A stretch of 64,000 nucleotides of DNA from Cellvibrio sp. UBA7671. GTDB lineage: Bacteria > Pseudomonadota > Gammaproteobacteria > Pseudomonadales > Cellvibrionaceae. Position numbers and translations under genes: made by a program. The notes under the pieces were generated by a model. The model saw only the letters and a list, made by a program, of their open reading frames with translations. It did not search any database and had not been told where the DNA came from. The DNA lies in NCBI GenBank assembly GCA_002483145.1, contig DLHJ01000012.1, forward strand, positions 186,001 through 250,000. The letters are read 5' to 3'. Shown here in pieces: positions 25,901 through 35,129 of this stretch. The first letter of the stretch is position 1. Each line of letters opens with the position of its first letter.

Positions 25901-28900
25901 ACCTCATCCAATTCGGCGAGCGGAATCTCTTCCTCTTCTGCCGCCGCCTCTTCAACTGCAACTGGTGCAACTTCTTCCTCGAACAGGGGGATATCTTCCT
26001 CAACCAACGGAATTTCGTCGTTGATCAGGGTGCTGAGAGTGACCACTTCGGTGCTGAGCAATTCATCCAGTGCATCGTTGACGGCATCCGGAATCCTGTG
26101 CAGGTTTTGTCCGGCTGCTATGGCATCCACCATATCCAACAGGGCGATGTGGGCGGCATTTAGGGTGGTGCAAACCGCTGGTGAGCAGGCCAACTGCTCG
26201 GCGATCACTGTCTCATAGACACTGTGGATTTTTTCGCTCAGCTCGGCCATGGCCGGCAGATAGGCGTGGGCTGCGGCTTTGGTGAGTTTGCCCAACTCGT
26301 CCATTACCGGGATCAACTGGATGGCATCGGATGGATCGGCGGCCCACTGGGCGATAATCTTGTCCGCGTCCAGCAGCAGGTTCATTTCCTCGGCCATAAA
26401 AATGGCGAGCAATTCCGGGTCTACCGGACGCTTGCCGCTCTCATCCAGCTCTTGCAGGCTGACGAGCGGGGCGACGTGGATCTCGCGCAGCTCATTCACA
26501 CGCGCTACAAATTGCTGCAGGCGGGGAATATCGACCACTTCACCTGCTTCGATTTGATGCAGGGCAATTTGTGTGTAGCTGACGGCATCGCGCAACAGTT
26601 GGAGGATATCGTCATTGATATTAACGTGATAAGAACGTAGCTCTTTAACGAAGCGCTCCAGCGGCGTTGCCAATTCCGCCACCTGTGTAACTTCGGCCAT
26701 ATGCGCGCTGCCTTTGAGCGTATGCAATGCGCGCTGCATGCCTTCACTGGGCGGCTCGTAAATGGGCGCTTCAGCTTCCATGCGCGCGATATATTCCTCG
26801 ACCACTTGCAGATGGGTGAGAGCTTCGGCGCCGAAAATTTCCCACAGCTGGGCGTCAGGATCGTCGATGTCAATATCGTCGTTGGTCGCTGCGCTGTAAT
26901 TGAAGCTAACGGCTTGATGTTCACTGTAGGCTTGCGCCAGTTGGGCGACGTCATCTTCGTCGACGATTTCAACCTGGTCTTCCAGTGTCATCAAGGGTGG
27001 CGTTGGTTCTTCTTCACTATCAAGATCGAGAACCTCGTCTCCAACTTCCAACTCAACCACGGGTAAGTCAGCCATTTCCAGCGTTAATTCTTCATCAGCG
27101 CTGTCGCTAGCTTCTTCATCTTCAACTGTGAAGTTCAGCTCTTCAGACAGCTCGGTGATGGCTTCGTTATAAGCCTCTGAGACGTCCAGTTGCGGTTCTT
27201 CCAGTTGTATTTCAATGTCAGGTTCTTGAATCTGTTGTTCTTCTTGCTCGGCGTCAAGGTCGAGGCCTTGTTCATGTTCCTCATCATCTCCCTGCAGTGT
27301 GTAAGCGTCACTGCTATCAACAGCTTCAGGCATGGATACAGGAGCAGGGCTATCGCCCAGTTCGGCGAGCAGTTCGTCCGGGGTGACACCTTGGGAGAGA
27401 GAGACCGCCTGTTGGCGATAGGTTTCGGCCAATTGTGCATGGGGATTGGGTTGATTGTCGCGGAAGGCGGCGATCATATCCGGCAGCAATTGGCGTACTT
27501 TTTCAATGATATGGATGTGTACGGCGCCGGCGACTATAGTGCGGTCGATCACGCGGTTGAGCATGTTTTCGATCGACCAGGCCAGCTCGCCGATCTCATT
27601 GGCGCCGACCATGCGGCCGCTGCCTTTCAAAGTATGGAACGCGCGGCGGAATTCGGTCAGCGCTTCCTTGTTTTCAAAATTCTGCGCCCACTGCGGGAAG
27701 TATTCGCCAATGGTCTCGGTAACTTCGGTGGCCTCTTCGATAAAAATCTCGATGATTTCGTCGTCGATGTCTTCATCGTCGCGCTGAATTACCGGGGCAT
27801 TGCTGGTGGCGACGAGATTGCTTTCCGGTTCATTGACTGCTTCTGCTGTGTCTTCTTCATCGCTTTCATCAAGCTCCGCAATAGCTTCTGCGATGGTGAT
27901 CTCTTCCACCTCAGCCGCCGGGAGTTCAGCCTCAGTTTCGCTAATCACGGTGTCAGTGGTTAGTACGGGAGCCGGATCAGCTACCGGTGTTTGGACCTCA
28001 GCGTAAAGGGCAGAGAGATGGGCGAATTCATCTGCAATCGGAGTTTCCGGTTCAATCACTTCTTGATAAGCGGCGGCTAATTCTTCGGCAGCATCGCTTT
28101 CTTCGATGATCTCCTGTTCGGCCAGATTAGCATCGGCATAGTTGGTGGCCTGGGCAGGCACTGCGTCGCTGGTAGATTTACTGGTTTTGGCAACAGCGTA
28201 ACCAAGGCTGGCAACACTTTCTTCTGCCACGCTCAGCAGCAGGTCGTTTTCTTCTTTGCGGCCGCCGCTACTCAGACGCTCCAGATAGTACTCAACGCTG
28301 GTAATGGCATCGGCCAGCGTATCCAATGTGGTCCATTGCGGGGTGGAATCCTGTTGCAGCAGTTGCTCTTCAATAAACCGGGCGCAGGCACCCAGAATTC
28401 GCGCTGGGCGCGGCAATGGCATTATCTCCAGACCACCGCGGATTTCGCGCAGGGTGGTAGGCACACTTTGCAGATGTTGGCGGTTCCACTGGGAGGCGAT
28501 GTATTCGATGATTGCGTCTTTGGCGTGCTCAAGGCCGTTGCGCGATTCGCGCAGCACAGACTCTTTGGCACGCGTGAGGGTGATATCCGAGTCTTCACCG
28601 CCCGCGTCTTGCCCACCCATTTCGGCCAAACTATCGAGGGAGTTTTCAACCGCAATCAGCTGACTGGCGACTGCAAGTAATTGTTCGTCGCTGAGTTGGC
28701 TGCTGGATTCGACTACCAAATCCAGCGCGGCGCCCTGTTCCAGTACGCGCTTGCGCAGGTCGCCCAAGCCAAGTACCGCCAAAGTATCGGCGACCCGTTT
28801 GACGATGGGCAAAGCATCGCCCAGTGCCGACTGGGTATCGCCGCCGGCGAGGCAGATATCCAGGCTATTTTTGATCAGATTAAGTTCTTCTTTGAGCGCA

Positions 28901-29886
28901 CCTACCACCGAGCGCATGGCTTCGGCATCGGGCACCGAGAGCATGTTTTGCGCTTCTTCGCCGCTCTCTTTGCCTTCCAGCAGCGCCTCTTCAAGATGGT
29001 AGTTTTCATAGACGCGCTGCAACTGCGAGTTGGGCGGAAAGCCGGGGGCGTGTTTGCCCGCGCGCGCAACGTAATAGAGCAGGTTTTTGATCAGCTCATC
29101 GTTGGTGAAACTGTTGAGTGCCTTGGTGCCGTGAACGGCGAGAACCTTGATCTCTTTATCCAGCTGGCGTAGCAGGTTTTTGACCGCGACGCTGATTTCA
29201 ATCGCATCGATTTCAATCGCTTCAACCAGTGCCAGCGAGATATCCCAGAGCGCAAAGCGCGCAGTGCCGTGAGTGAGTTTTTGCAGGCGCGAAAACGCTT
29301 TTTGCAGATAGGCGAGATTTTCCTCCGGGTTGACACCGCGGATAAAACCCGAGGCGGCGTACTGGTACATCTGGCGCAGTTTGAGCACCATGGCCTGGAA
29401 TTGCACATTATCGTTAGTGACGGGCAGGCGTGCGCCGGATACTTTTTTGGCCGGCGTCAGGTTGGGTACAAAGAGTTTGGTATCGGTGAGCAGGCTCTCG
29501 CCACGCACGGCGCGCAGGTCGTTGAGCAGCGGCAAGACCACCAGCGGATTGTCTTTGCGGGTGGCTTTGACTTGATCGAGATAAAGTGGGAATTGCAGGA
29601 TGGCGCGCATCAGGACTTCTTGCGCTTCACTGCTGTTGGCGACGCTATTGGCGATCATCGCCTGGGTCAGCTGTTCCATTTCGCTGGCGAGCATGGCGGC
29701 GCCATAGAACTCCACCATTTGCAGGCTGCCGTGAACCTGATGGATATGGGTCAGGCAAAAGCGGATGCGCGCGGCATCTTTAGGATTCTCAACATAGCTT
29801 TCAAGGGCTTGGCGCGCTTCTTTCAGCGTCTCACTGATCTCATGGATCAACCAATCCAACGCGGCAAAATTGCGATTATCTGCCAT
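22972..29886 (-). CDS. chpA: Hybrid chemosensory histidine kinase ChpA
   Basis: A 2304-residue CheA-type kinase, the core of the Pil-Chp system controlling type IV pili and surface responses. Canonical Hpt motifs HTLKG near residues 751 and 1054 and HTFKG near 1493 are clear. The N-terminal part has an atypical Hpt (H49-QVHG). Acidic linkers separate them. The dimerisation/kinase part starts near 1690, with the N-box HMLRNAVDHGIE near 1884 and GRGVGMDVV. A CheW domain follows near 2030 and a C-terminal receiver (VVDDSVTVRKV, acceptor Asp about 2230 in LLDIEMPRMDG). Slightly shorter than P. aeruginosa ChpA (about 2470). Confidence 0.95.
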   Translation of the reverse strand: MADNRNFAALDWLIHEISETLKEARQALESYVENPKDAARIRFCLTHIHQVHGSLQMVEFYGAAMLASEMEQLTQAMIANSVANSSEAQEVLMRAILQFPLYLDQVKATRKDNPLVVLPLLNDLRAVRGESLLTDTKLFVPNLTPAKKVSGARLPVTNDNVQFQAMVLKLRQMYQYAASGFIRGVNPEENLAYLQKAFSRLQKLTHGTARFALWDISLALVEAIEIDAIEISVAVKNLLRQLDKEIKVLAVHGTKALNSFTNDELIKNLLYYVARAGKHAPGFPPNSQLQRVYENYHLEEALLEGKESGEEAQNMLSVPDAEAMRSVVGALKEELNLIKNSLDICLAGGDTQSALGDALPIVKRVADTLAVLGLGDLRKRVLEQGAALDLVVESSSQLSDEQLLAVASQLIAVENSLDSLAEMGGQDAGGEDSDITLTRAKESVLRESRNGLEHAKDAIIEYIASQWNRQHLQSVPTTLREIRGGLEIMPLPRPARILGACARFIEEQLLQQDSTPQWTTLDTLADAITSVEYYLERLSSGGRKEENDLLLSVAEESVASLGYAVAKTSKSTSDAVPAQATNYADANLAEQEIIEESDAAEELAAAYQEVIEPETPIADEFAHLSALYAEVQTPVADPAPVLTTDTVISETEAELPAAEVEEITIAEAIAELDESDEEDTAEAVNEPESNLVATSNAPVIQRDDEDIDDEIIEIFIEEATEVTETIGEYFPQWAQNFENKEALTEFRRAFHTLKGSGRMVGANEIGELAWSIENMLNRVIDRTIVAGAVHIHIIEKVRQLLPDMIAAFRDNQPNPHAQLAETYRQQAVSLSQGVTPDELLAELGDSPAPVSMPEAVDSSDAYTLQGDDEEHEQGLDLDAEQEEQQIQEPDIEIQLEEPQLDVSEAYNEAITELSEELNFTVEDEEASDSADEELTLEMADLPVVELEVGDEVLDLDSEEEPTPPLMTLEDQVEIVDEDDVAQLAQAYSEHQAVSFNYSAATNDDIDIDDPDAQLWEIFGAEALTHLQVVEEYIARMEAEAPIYEPPSEGMQRALHTLKGSAHMAEVTQVAELATPLERFVKELRSYHVNINDDILQLLRDAVSYTQIALHQIEAGEVVDIPRLQQFVARVNELREIHVAPLVSLQELDESGKRPVDPELLAIFMAEEMNLLLDADKIIAQWAADPSDAIQLIPVMDELGKLTKAAAHAYLPAMAELSEKIHSVYETVIAEQLACSPAVCTTLNAAHIALLDMVDAIAAGQNLHRIPDAVNDALDELLSTEVVTLSTLINDEIPLVEEDIPLFEEEVAPVAVEEAAAEEEEIPLAELDEVIEFDEPAGSEPSAYEFVAHAGYDSDADNIELVDEDADNTAYTLLPEISLVEEDPVYDEAVELHDSQEAEGSEPSDEIYAEAEDLVVEAPIEVTAEPVAEVQFVAPQPALAEPELAVDEDFDPEIVEIFIEEAGELLEEIDTSLNEWQDDWNNSSCVEELKRSLHTFKGGARLAGLTDLGDLSHDFETILIEMGDDVELDQSFFNRLHGYQDRMHAGVAKAQARMNGGVADTAEDEPEPPVLDSYVPVLDNYAPADNYVSVDEAVEDIQYAEDVPMLQDEQPSYNKPTIVVDNTRDLVDNSYERTGYENDGSPSQKPNVLTFAPKAKPVAPVPGAIPGTEYGGGLRSGNTGPAQVQHLAARRTGPQEVVKVSAELLEELVNLAGETSISRGRMEQQVSDLSGSIEEMDSTIQRLQEQLRRLDIETEAQVLFRQEQMMQHEEFDPLEMDRYSQLQQLSRSLIESASDLMDLKYTLADKTRDTETLLLQQSRINTDLQEGLMRSRMVPFSRLVPRLRRIVRQAATELGKEVDFELDNVEGELDRTVLERMVAPLEHMLRNAVDHGIETPDERIAAGKNPNGRILLTLGREGGDVILRLIDDGRGINLKRVREKAIERGLMSADAQLADQDIIQFILHAGFSTAEKVTQISGRGVGMDVVHSEIKQLGGAMFIDSNWGSGTEFTIRLPFTVSVNRALMVQIGDDLYAIPLNSIEGIVRVSPFELEHYYQDDTARFDYAGENYLVRYLGNLLDSSAQPKLDGQTLPLPVVLVRSTEHTVALQVDRLLGSREIVVKTLGAQFSAVRGVSGATVMGDGNVVVILDLHAMIREQLALGLQNAILLEPLKIGAAPEEDLSEKTVMVVDDSVTVRKVTGRFLEREGFRVIAAKDGVEALQLLQDHMPDVMLLDIEMPRMDGFEVAKNIRTSSRLKDLPIIMITSRTGEKHRERAFSLGVNKYMGKPYQEDLLLGNINELLGKTVK

Positions 29887-29927
29887 GCAGAACTTTCCTC
29901 TCGTTATTCTCGCTCGGTGCGAATTTT

Positions 29928-30785
29928 TTATCGTTCTTCACGAACGTAGGCCTGCACGTGATCATCGCCCGTGCGCTGCATTTCGGGGTGTTCCCAGTCC
30001 ACCACTTCGCCGAGGCCGACAACTAACAAACCGCCCGGTTTCAGGCGCTCGACCAGGGCATTCAGTACATCGCGGCGCAGCCAGCGGCGGAAATACACCA
30101 ACAGGTTTTGGCAGAAAATCACATCCACTTGCACTACCGGTAGCTGGCGCGCGTGGATAATATTGGTGTGGGTAAAACACACTCGGTCGCGTAGTTTATT
30201 TACCACTTCATAGCTGCCATCGGTACAGAGTTGCAGATAGCGTTTGGCTTCGTCTGGTTTTACCTGTTCGACCCGGCGTTTGCCATAGCGGCCCTTGCGA
30301 CCGGCCGCCAGCGCCGACGAGCTGATGTCCATAGCGGTAATGCCGTAGTAGGGGCTAATAGCTGCCAACTCAAAGCAGTCGTTCACCACCATCGCCAGCG
30401 AGTAGGCCTCTTCACCGGTGGCACAGCCCAGGCTCCATATATCAAAGCTGTTGTTCAGCGCCTGATTGTTAATTTTTTGCTGCAGATAATTGCGCACATA
30501 TTCGATGGATTCGCGGTGGCGGAAAAAGCTGGTTTCTTTCACCGCGATGCGGTCAATCAAACGCGACCATTCCAGTTTCGCTTCTATTGTTTCCTTGGAA
30601 ACAAAATCGAAATAGGCGTTGTAATCTTCATGGCCATGGTCGCGCATGCGCGAGGTCATCTGCGACTCCAGCCACGCTTTCTGTTGAAAAACCAACTGGA
30701 TACCCGTGCGCTCTTCCAGCAGCTTGCCCCATTGGAGAAACTGGTCTTCGGTGAGTGTAGGTAATGTGCGCAGTGACCAGGCCAT
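29928..30785 (-). CDS. pilK: Chemoreceptor methyltransferase PilK (CheR-like)
   Basis: A 285-residue CheR-type protein glutamate methyltransferase acting on PilJ. KETSFFRHRESIEYV is the N-terminal CheR motif, IWSLGCATGEEAYSLAMV binds SAM, and VIFCQNLLVYFRRWLRRDVL closes the fold. It sits between pilJ and chpA as in P. aeruginosa. Its leader contains a duplicated start region (see the repeat at 30784-30811). Confidence 0.93.
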   Translation of the reverse strand: MAWSLRTLPTLTEDQFLQWGKLLEERTGIQLVFQQKAWLESQMTSRMRDHGHEDYNAYFDFVSKETIEAKLEWSRLIDRIAVKETSFFRHRESIEYVRNYLQQKINNQALNNSFDIWSLGCATGEEAYSLAMVVNDCFELAAISPYYGITAMDISSSALAAGRKGRYGKRRVEQVKPDEAKRYLQLCTDGSYEVVNKLRDRVCFTHTNIIHARQLPVVQVDVIFCQNLLVYFRRWLRRDVLNALVERLKPGGLLVVGLGEVVDWEHPEMQRTGDDHVQAYVREER

Positions 30786-30811
30786 AGGTACTATCTACAT
30801 AGGTACTATCT
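30784..30811 (-). repeat. Tandem duplication of pilK start region with start-stop uORF
   Basis: A 13-base unit (ATAGGTACTATCT on the plus strand) occurs at 30784-30796 and 30799-30811. On the minus strand each copy ends in an ATG. The upstream ATG is followed at once by TAG, a minimal start-stop ORF. The second ATG is the pilK start. Confidence 0.6.
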
Positions 30812-30838
30812 GTAAATTACTTTCGTAAGTTACTGGCT

Positions 30839-30864
30839 GCGATGCCAGCGGGGGCTGGCATCGC
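30839..30864 (-). repeat. Perfect hairpin between pilJ and pilK
   Basis: GCGATGCCAGC and GCTGGCATCGC are perfect 11-base arms with a four-base loop. No T run follows on the minus strand, so this is more likely an mRNA processing/stability hairpin or an attenuating structure than a full terminator. Confidence 0.6.
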
Positions 30865-30871
30865 TTGTTTA

Positions 30872-33028
30872 TCAGGCTTTTGAAGTGGCGAAGATGTCGT
30901 CGTCGGGCAACAGTTCGTCGTCCAGATCGATTACTTCGGCATTGCTATCGAAATCCATAGCCGGGGTAGTGGCCATAGCTTTACGTGCCGCGCTGGCGCG
31001 GCCTTCCGACATATCTTCTTCTGGCAGTTTGAAACCAGCCACAGATTCACGCAGGTCGAGTGCCATTTCGGCGAGGTTACCAATCGATTGCGCGGTAGCA
31101 GAGGTACCGGCGGAGGTTTGGGTAGTAATCTCTTGAATAACATTCATCGTGTTGGAGATGTGACCCGCAGACGATGCTTGTTGGCGCGCGGCGTTGGAAA
31201 TGTTCTGGATCAATTCCGCCAAGCTTGATGATACGTTTTCAATTTCTTCCAGTGCCACACCCGCATCCTGTGCGAGGCGTGCACCGCGCACCACTTCAGA
31301 GGTGGTTTGTTCCATCGAAATTACCGCTTCGTTGGTATCGTTCTGAATGGTTTTTACCAGCGCTTCGATCTGCTTGGTTGCGGCTGCGGAACGTTCCGCA
31401 AGGCGTTGAACTTCGTCCGCCACCACCGCGAACCCGCGGCCCGCGTCACCGGCCATCGATGCTTGAATTGCCGCGTTAAGTGCGAGGATGTTGGTTTGGT
31501 CCGCAATGTCGTTAATCAAACTTACGATATCACCGATCTCTTGTGACGATTCACCGAGGCGTTTAATACGTTTGGAAGTATCTTGAATCTGTTCGCGGAT
31601 GGTATCCATCCCGTGGATGGTGTTCTGTACCACTTTCGCACCGTTGCCCGCGATCGATACCGCGCGCTCCGCTACCGCTGCCGATTCGGCGGCGTTTGCA
31701 GATACCTGGTCAATCGTCACCGCCATTTCGTTTACCGCGGCGGATGCACCGGCGATTTCTTGTGCCTGGTGTTCAGAAGCTTCGGCGAGGTGCAATGCAG
31801 TTTGCTGGGTTTCCTGCGCAGCGGCCGATACGTTAACCGCAGTTTCGTTGATTCGCGCAACCAGGATACGCAGCTGGTCGATGGTGAAGTTAATAGAGTC
31901 AGCGATCGCACCGGTAAAGTCCTCGGTTACGGTTGCGGTCGTGGTCAAGTCACCGTCCGCGAGGTCAGCCAGTTCATCGAGGAGACGCAAAATTGCGGTT
32001 TGGTTACGCTCGTTGGTATCCGCAGTTTCATCCGCGCGTTTACGTGCGCCCATATACTGGTTAAAGCCCAGAAAGAACAAAGAGCCGAGAGTAATAGCGG
32101 CGAGCACAATAACAGTCATATTGTTGATGAACGGACGGCTGTCTGCTTGCCCGGCAATTTTATCGGAGATGGCGGCCAGACCTTGTAGCAGTTGTGGGGT
32201 GTCGTTCAGCAATGCATCAGATGCCTGACGGGCGCGAGTCAGGGTGGTAGAACCTTCAACCATCTCCTGGATCGATTTGTTTACGCCTTCAAACAGGGTG
32301 GTGATCTGGTCAAGACTGGCGCGCGCTTGTGCGTCAGATACACGGGTAATACGCAGTGCCGGGTCGCCGTCTTTCATAGCGGTCAGTACGCGCGCGTAGA
32401 AGTTGGCGTCGCGGTTGAATTGGTCGGCGGCATCGCCGGAGTCGGTATCACCGCGCAGCATTTTATCCACGTTACGACCGATACGCTCGGCGCGCCAGGA
32501 GAGCAGCTGGGCTTGGATCGCTTGGTCGGCAGGAGCGCCGGATTCAAGCAGGATATCCACGATGTTGTTGTGTTCAGTCTGCAGGGTAGGCAGGTTGTCG
32601 TTCAGGGTGTTACCTACGTTATTGAGCGATACGATCAGGTCTTTGTTGGTCGCAATCGCTTGGGCGTTGGTTTTTACCCGGTTCCAGATGGCGCCGAAGC
32701 TGTCGAATTCTGCACTGAGCGATGCACGGGTGCGCTCGTCGCTAGCGCGCAACATATCCCATGTACTGCCCATGCTCTCTACCACGCCGGTCAATTCACC
32801 AAAGGCTTTTTCATCGCCTGAGGTTGCGTCACGCGATAGGGATGTCAGGCGGTAGGCTTGCGCACGCAAGTCAGCGGCCTGTTGCAGATATCGCTGGTCA
32901 TTGCTCTTACCCTGGTTAATCAGGAACAGCAACACCATCGCGGCAGCAAATGAAGCCACCAGCAAGACCGAAGCGATAACAGTCGTCGGTTTTGCCTTGA
33001 AGGTGGCAATCTTTGAATCAGTTTTCAT
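30872..33028 (-). CDS. pilJ: Type IV pilus methyl-accepting chemoreceptor PilJ
   Basis: A 718-residue chemoreceptor. Transmembrane helix 1 is near residues 16-37 and helix 2 near 305-325, enclosing a periplasmic sensor of two PilJ-type helical bundles. A HAMP-like linker follows, then the MCP signalling hairpin with [16 protein letters not shown] near 500 and the conserved tip [17 protein letters not shown]. It feeds ChpA through PilI and ChpC and is adapted by PilK and ChpB. Confidence 0.94.
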   Translation of the reverse strand: MKTDSKIATFKAKPTTVIASVLLVASFAAAMVLLFLINQGKSNDQRYLQQAADLRAQAYRLTSLSRDATSGDEKAFGELTGVVESMGSTWDMLRASDERTRASLSAEFDSFGAIWNRVKTNAQAIATNKDLIVSLNNVGNTLNDNLPTLQTEHNNIVDILLESGAPADQAIQAQLLSWRAERIGRNVDKMLRGDTDSGDAADQFNRDANFYARVLTAMKDGDPALRITRVSDAQARASLDQITTLFEGVNKSIQEMVEGSTTLTRARQASDALLNDTPQLLQGLAAISDKIAGQADSRPFINNMTVIVLAAITLGSLFFLGFNQYMGARKRADETADTNERNQTAILRLLDELADLADGDLTTTATVTEDFTGAIADSINFTIDQLRILVARINETAVNVSAAAQETQQTALHLAEASEHQAQEIAGASAAVNEMAVTIDQVSANAAESAAVAERAVSIAGNGAKVVQNTIHGMDTIREQIQDTSKRIKRLGESSQEIGDIVSLINDIADQTNILALNAAIQASMAGDAGRGFAVVADEVQRLAERSAAATKQIEALVKTIQNDTNEAVISMEQTTSEVVRGARLAQDAGVALEEIENVSSSLAELIQNISNAARQQASSAGHISNTMNVIQEITTQTSAGTSATAQSIGNLAEMALDLRESVAGFKLPEEDMSEGRASAARKAMATTPAMDFDSNAEVIDLDDELLPDDDIFATSKA

Positions 33029-33154
33029 CTAAGCACTCCTAACCAGCGTTCGGTTTTATTTTTTCTATCCACTGCGCTTTTTGCACGAGGCAGCAAGCTT
33101 CAATTTGACTCTCAATCTAACGTTTGGGTTGAACTGTTATTGCATATCTATAAA

Positions 33155-33697
33155 TCAGGTTTTTGCCGCGTTGGTAAAACGCGGATCTTCCGCCAGCAGC
33201 GCCGGCCGGAACAGCGACCAGCGCTCGCCCCCCTGCGGGTAACTGCCGGTCACAAACGGCAAAATAGAACTTGCTACGGCTCCGGCCTGCTCGCTGTATT
33301 CATCCATGGGAAAGTGCTGCATACCGAAAACCTGATCGACGATAAGGCCGGAATAAAGTGTTTCAGTTTCCAGAATTAATACCCGGCGGTGTTTGCGCGT
33401 CCCAGTGAGGCGGTCGCCAAAAAACATTGCCAGATCAAATAGTGGTAACAGCCGGCCACGTACGTTGGCGACCCCTTTCACCCAGGGTTGTACACCGGGC
33501 AAATGAGTGTGGTTGGGGACTTCCAGCATTTCCGAAATTTCACCAATAGGCACGACAAAATAGCTGCCCATAAGCGCAAAGCCGATACCGCTCCAGTGGG
33601 GGCGTATATCGGCCTGTGCAGGCAGACCGCGTGCCGCTGCGCGGCTGCGCTGGGCTAATGTGAGCAGGGCCTGAAAGGCGGCCTGTGGTTCTGACAT
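33155..33697 (-). CDS. pilI: CheW-like adaptor PilI
   Basis: A 180-residue CheW-domain adaptor that couples PilJ to ChpA. LPGVQPWVKGVANVRGRLLPLFDLAMFFGD and GLIVDQVFGMQHFPMDEYSEQ match the P. aeruginosa PilI pattern. The open frame extends upstream to 33796, but the start at 33697 (MSEPQAAFQ) gives the normal length and sequence. The cluster order pilH-pilI-pilJ is conserved. Confidence 0.9.
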   Translation of the reverse strand: MSEPQAAFQALLTLAQRSRAAARGLPAQADIRPHWSGIGFALMGSYFVVPIGEISEMLEVPNHTHLPGVQPWVKGVANVRGRLLPLFDLAMFFGDRLTGTRKHRRVLILETETLYSGLIVDQVFGMQHFPMDEYSEQAGAVASSILPFVTGSYPQGGERWSLFRPALLAEDPRFTNAAKT

Positions 33698-33828
33698 AAA
33701 TCTATCCGTAACTGTCGTGTACCAACACCCGGGGTCGACCCATGAGGCCGTTTTACTGAATGGTCGGTGCTGATACTTGTTGTTATTGTCTATCAATCAT
33801 CCATGCAGTTGATGAGCTTATCCTTCGA

Positions 33829-34191
33829 TTAGCGCAATACCTCGGCCATTGCCGCCATCAATACTTCCTGGGTAATAGGTTTGGACAGATAGGCTTTGGC
33901 ACCCTGACGCATACCCCAGACACGGTCGGTTTGCTGGTCTTTGGTGGTCACAATAATGACTGGAATATGCGCCGTCTCAGGGGTTTTTGATAATTGACGA
34001 GTTGCTTGGAAGCCGTTGAGGCCGGGCATAACCACATCCATCAGGACTACATCGGGCAATTCTTTTTGCGCCATCACAATACCGGCTTCACCATTGTCAG
34101 CGGTCATGACTACATGGCCGTTCTTTTCCAGCATGCTGGTGAGTTTGTAGGTCTCGGTGGGTGAGTCGTCAATAATCAATACTCTGGCCAT
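33829..34191 (-). CDS. pilH: Response regulator PilH
   Basis: A 120-residue stand-alone receiver. The acidic pair is in LIIDDSPTE, the phosphoacceptor is D52 (VLMDVVMPGLNG), and T/K positions are present (IVTTKDQ, YLSKP). In Pil-Chp systems PilH works with or against PilG as an output or phosphate sink and influences PilT-driven retraction. The RBS TTTGGAGC precedes it. Confidence 0.92.
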   Translation of the reverse strand: MARVLIIDDSPTETYKLTSMLEKNGHVVMTADNGEAGIVMAQKELPDVVLMDVVMPGLNGFQATRQLSKTPETAHIPVIIVTTKDQQTDRVWGMRQGAKAYLSKPITQEVLMAAMAEVLR

Positions 34192-34267
34192 AAATGCTCC
34201 AAAAAAACGAATAATTGTTCCGCAGGCAATGCGGCGAATGTTAAACAGTCCTTTGGAAGTTCATCCA

Positions 34268-34318
34268 GACTATTACTGTGCTGATACAAAGTGCGCAGTT
34301 GACGCGCGAGTAATAGTC
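34268..34318 (-). repeat. Long inverted repeat between pilG and pilH
   Basis: GACTATTACT (34268-34277) and AGTAATAGTC (34309-34318) are perfect 10-base arms separated by 31 bases in the 180-base pilG-pilH gap. In the transcript they would form a stem-loop. No T run marks it as a terminator. Confidence 0.5.
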
Positions 34319-34371
34319 AAAAAACAAATAGGCTTAAACCCGGTACTCTTCTTAATCAAACGCTCAATCTA

Positions 34372-34767
34372 TCAAGATGCCTTGAGATGTTTGACGTGCG
34401 CTTCTATTGCGCCGAGTAACTCGCTTTTGCTAAAAGGTTTGGTGAGATATTGGTCGGAACCGACAATACGCCCTTTGGCTTTGTCGAACAGGCCGTCTTT
34501 ACTGGATAACATAATGACCGGGGTGGTCTTGAATTCGCTGTTATTTTTGATCAGGGCACAGGTTTGATAGCCATCGAGACGCGGCATCATAATGTCCACA
34601 AAAATAATGTCGGGGCGGGTATCGGCAATTTTCGCCAGGGCATCAAAGCCGTCGGTGGCGGTAATCACCATACAGCCCGCTTTTTTGAGCAGTGTTTCAG
34701 CCGTGCGCCGGATGGTCTTGCTATCGTCGATAACCATCACTTTGAGGCTTTCGTAAGTTACTTCCAT
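34372..34767 (-). CDS. pilG: Response regulator PilG
   Basis: A 131-residue stand-alone receiver, the first gene of the Pil-Chp cluster. Acidic residues in MVIDDSKTIRR, phosphoacceptor D58 in IIFVDIMMPRLDGYQ, then MLSSKDGLFDKAKG and YLTKPF. PilG is known to drive pilus extension and cAMP signalling in Pseudomonas. The cluster is transcribed away from gshB. Confidence 0.94.
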   Translation of the reverse strand: MEVTYESLKVMVIDDSKTIRRTAETLLKKAGCMVITATDGFDALAKIADTRPDIIFVDIMMPRLDGYQTCALIKNNSEFKTTPVIMLSSKDGLFDKAKGRIVGSDQYLTKPFSKSELLGAIEAHVKHLKAS

Positions 34768-35129
34768 ACTCTGACCTTGCCTTTTGTTATTGCTGCAGTA
34801 GTTGCTGCCGCTGCCAGATATACACGTTGATTGATGAAACTTGGTTGAGCGAATAGGTTATATAACGCTCATCCATTAAAACGGGCGTCAAAATAACGCC
34901 ACCAATGAAAAATGAACTTTTAACACAGTTTTTAAGGTTGCGCCATAACTAGTTGAATATATGAGCAATCCATACAGTTTTTTGTTTTTTTAGATCGCTT
35001 TAATCTGTCTGTAATAATCTTGCTTTAATTGCCTTCAGGACTTAACTTTAGCCCGCCCTGTGTGTCCCGGCAAAAATATTTATACATCCTAATAATACAC
35101 AGTTTGTATTATTTATAAGAGTAAGGTTT
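34768..35129. other. 362-base divergent intergenic region (pilG / gshB)
   Basis: No ORF is supported here. The region is AT-rich and must hold promoters for the leftward pil-chp cluster and the rightward gshB genes. Small inverted repeats are visible at about 34851-34874 (GAGCG/CGCTC) and 34883-34901 (GGCGT/ACGCC). A stronger one lies at 35091-35113. Confidence 0.6.
35091..35113 (+). promoter_or_regulatory. Palindromic site upstream of gshB
   Basis: AATAATACA and TGTATTATT form perfect 9-base arms with a five-base spacer, ending 16 bases before the gshB start. It could be an operator for a dimeric regulator or an RNA hairpin near the RBS (AGAGTAAGG). Confidence 0.45.

Noticed and set aside
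23215-29949. Many long plus-strand open frames opposite chpA (for example 23215-24048 and 27190-27963)
   Set aside because: They are antisense shadows of the strongly supported chpA gene. They have no RBS pattern and low-complexity translations typical of the reverse of acidic/Hpt coding sequence.
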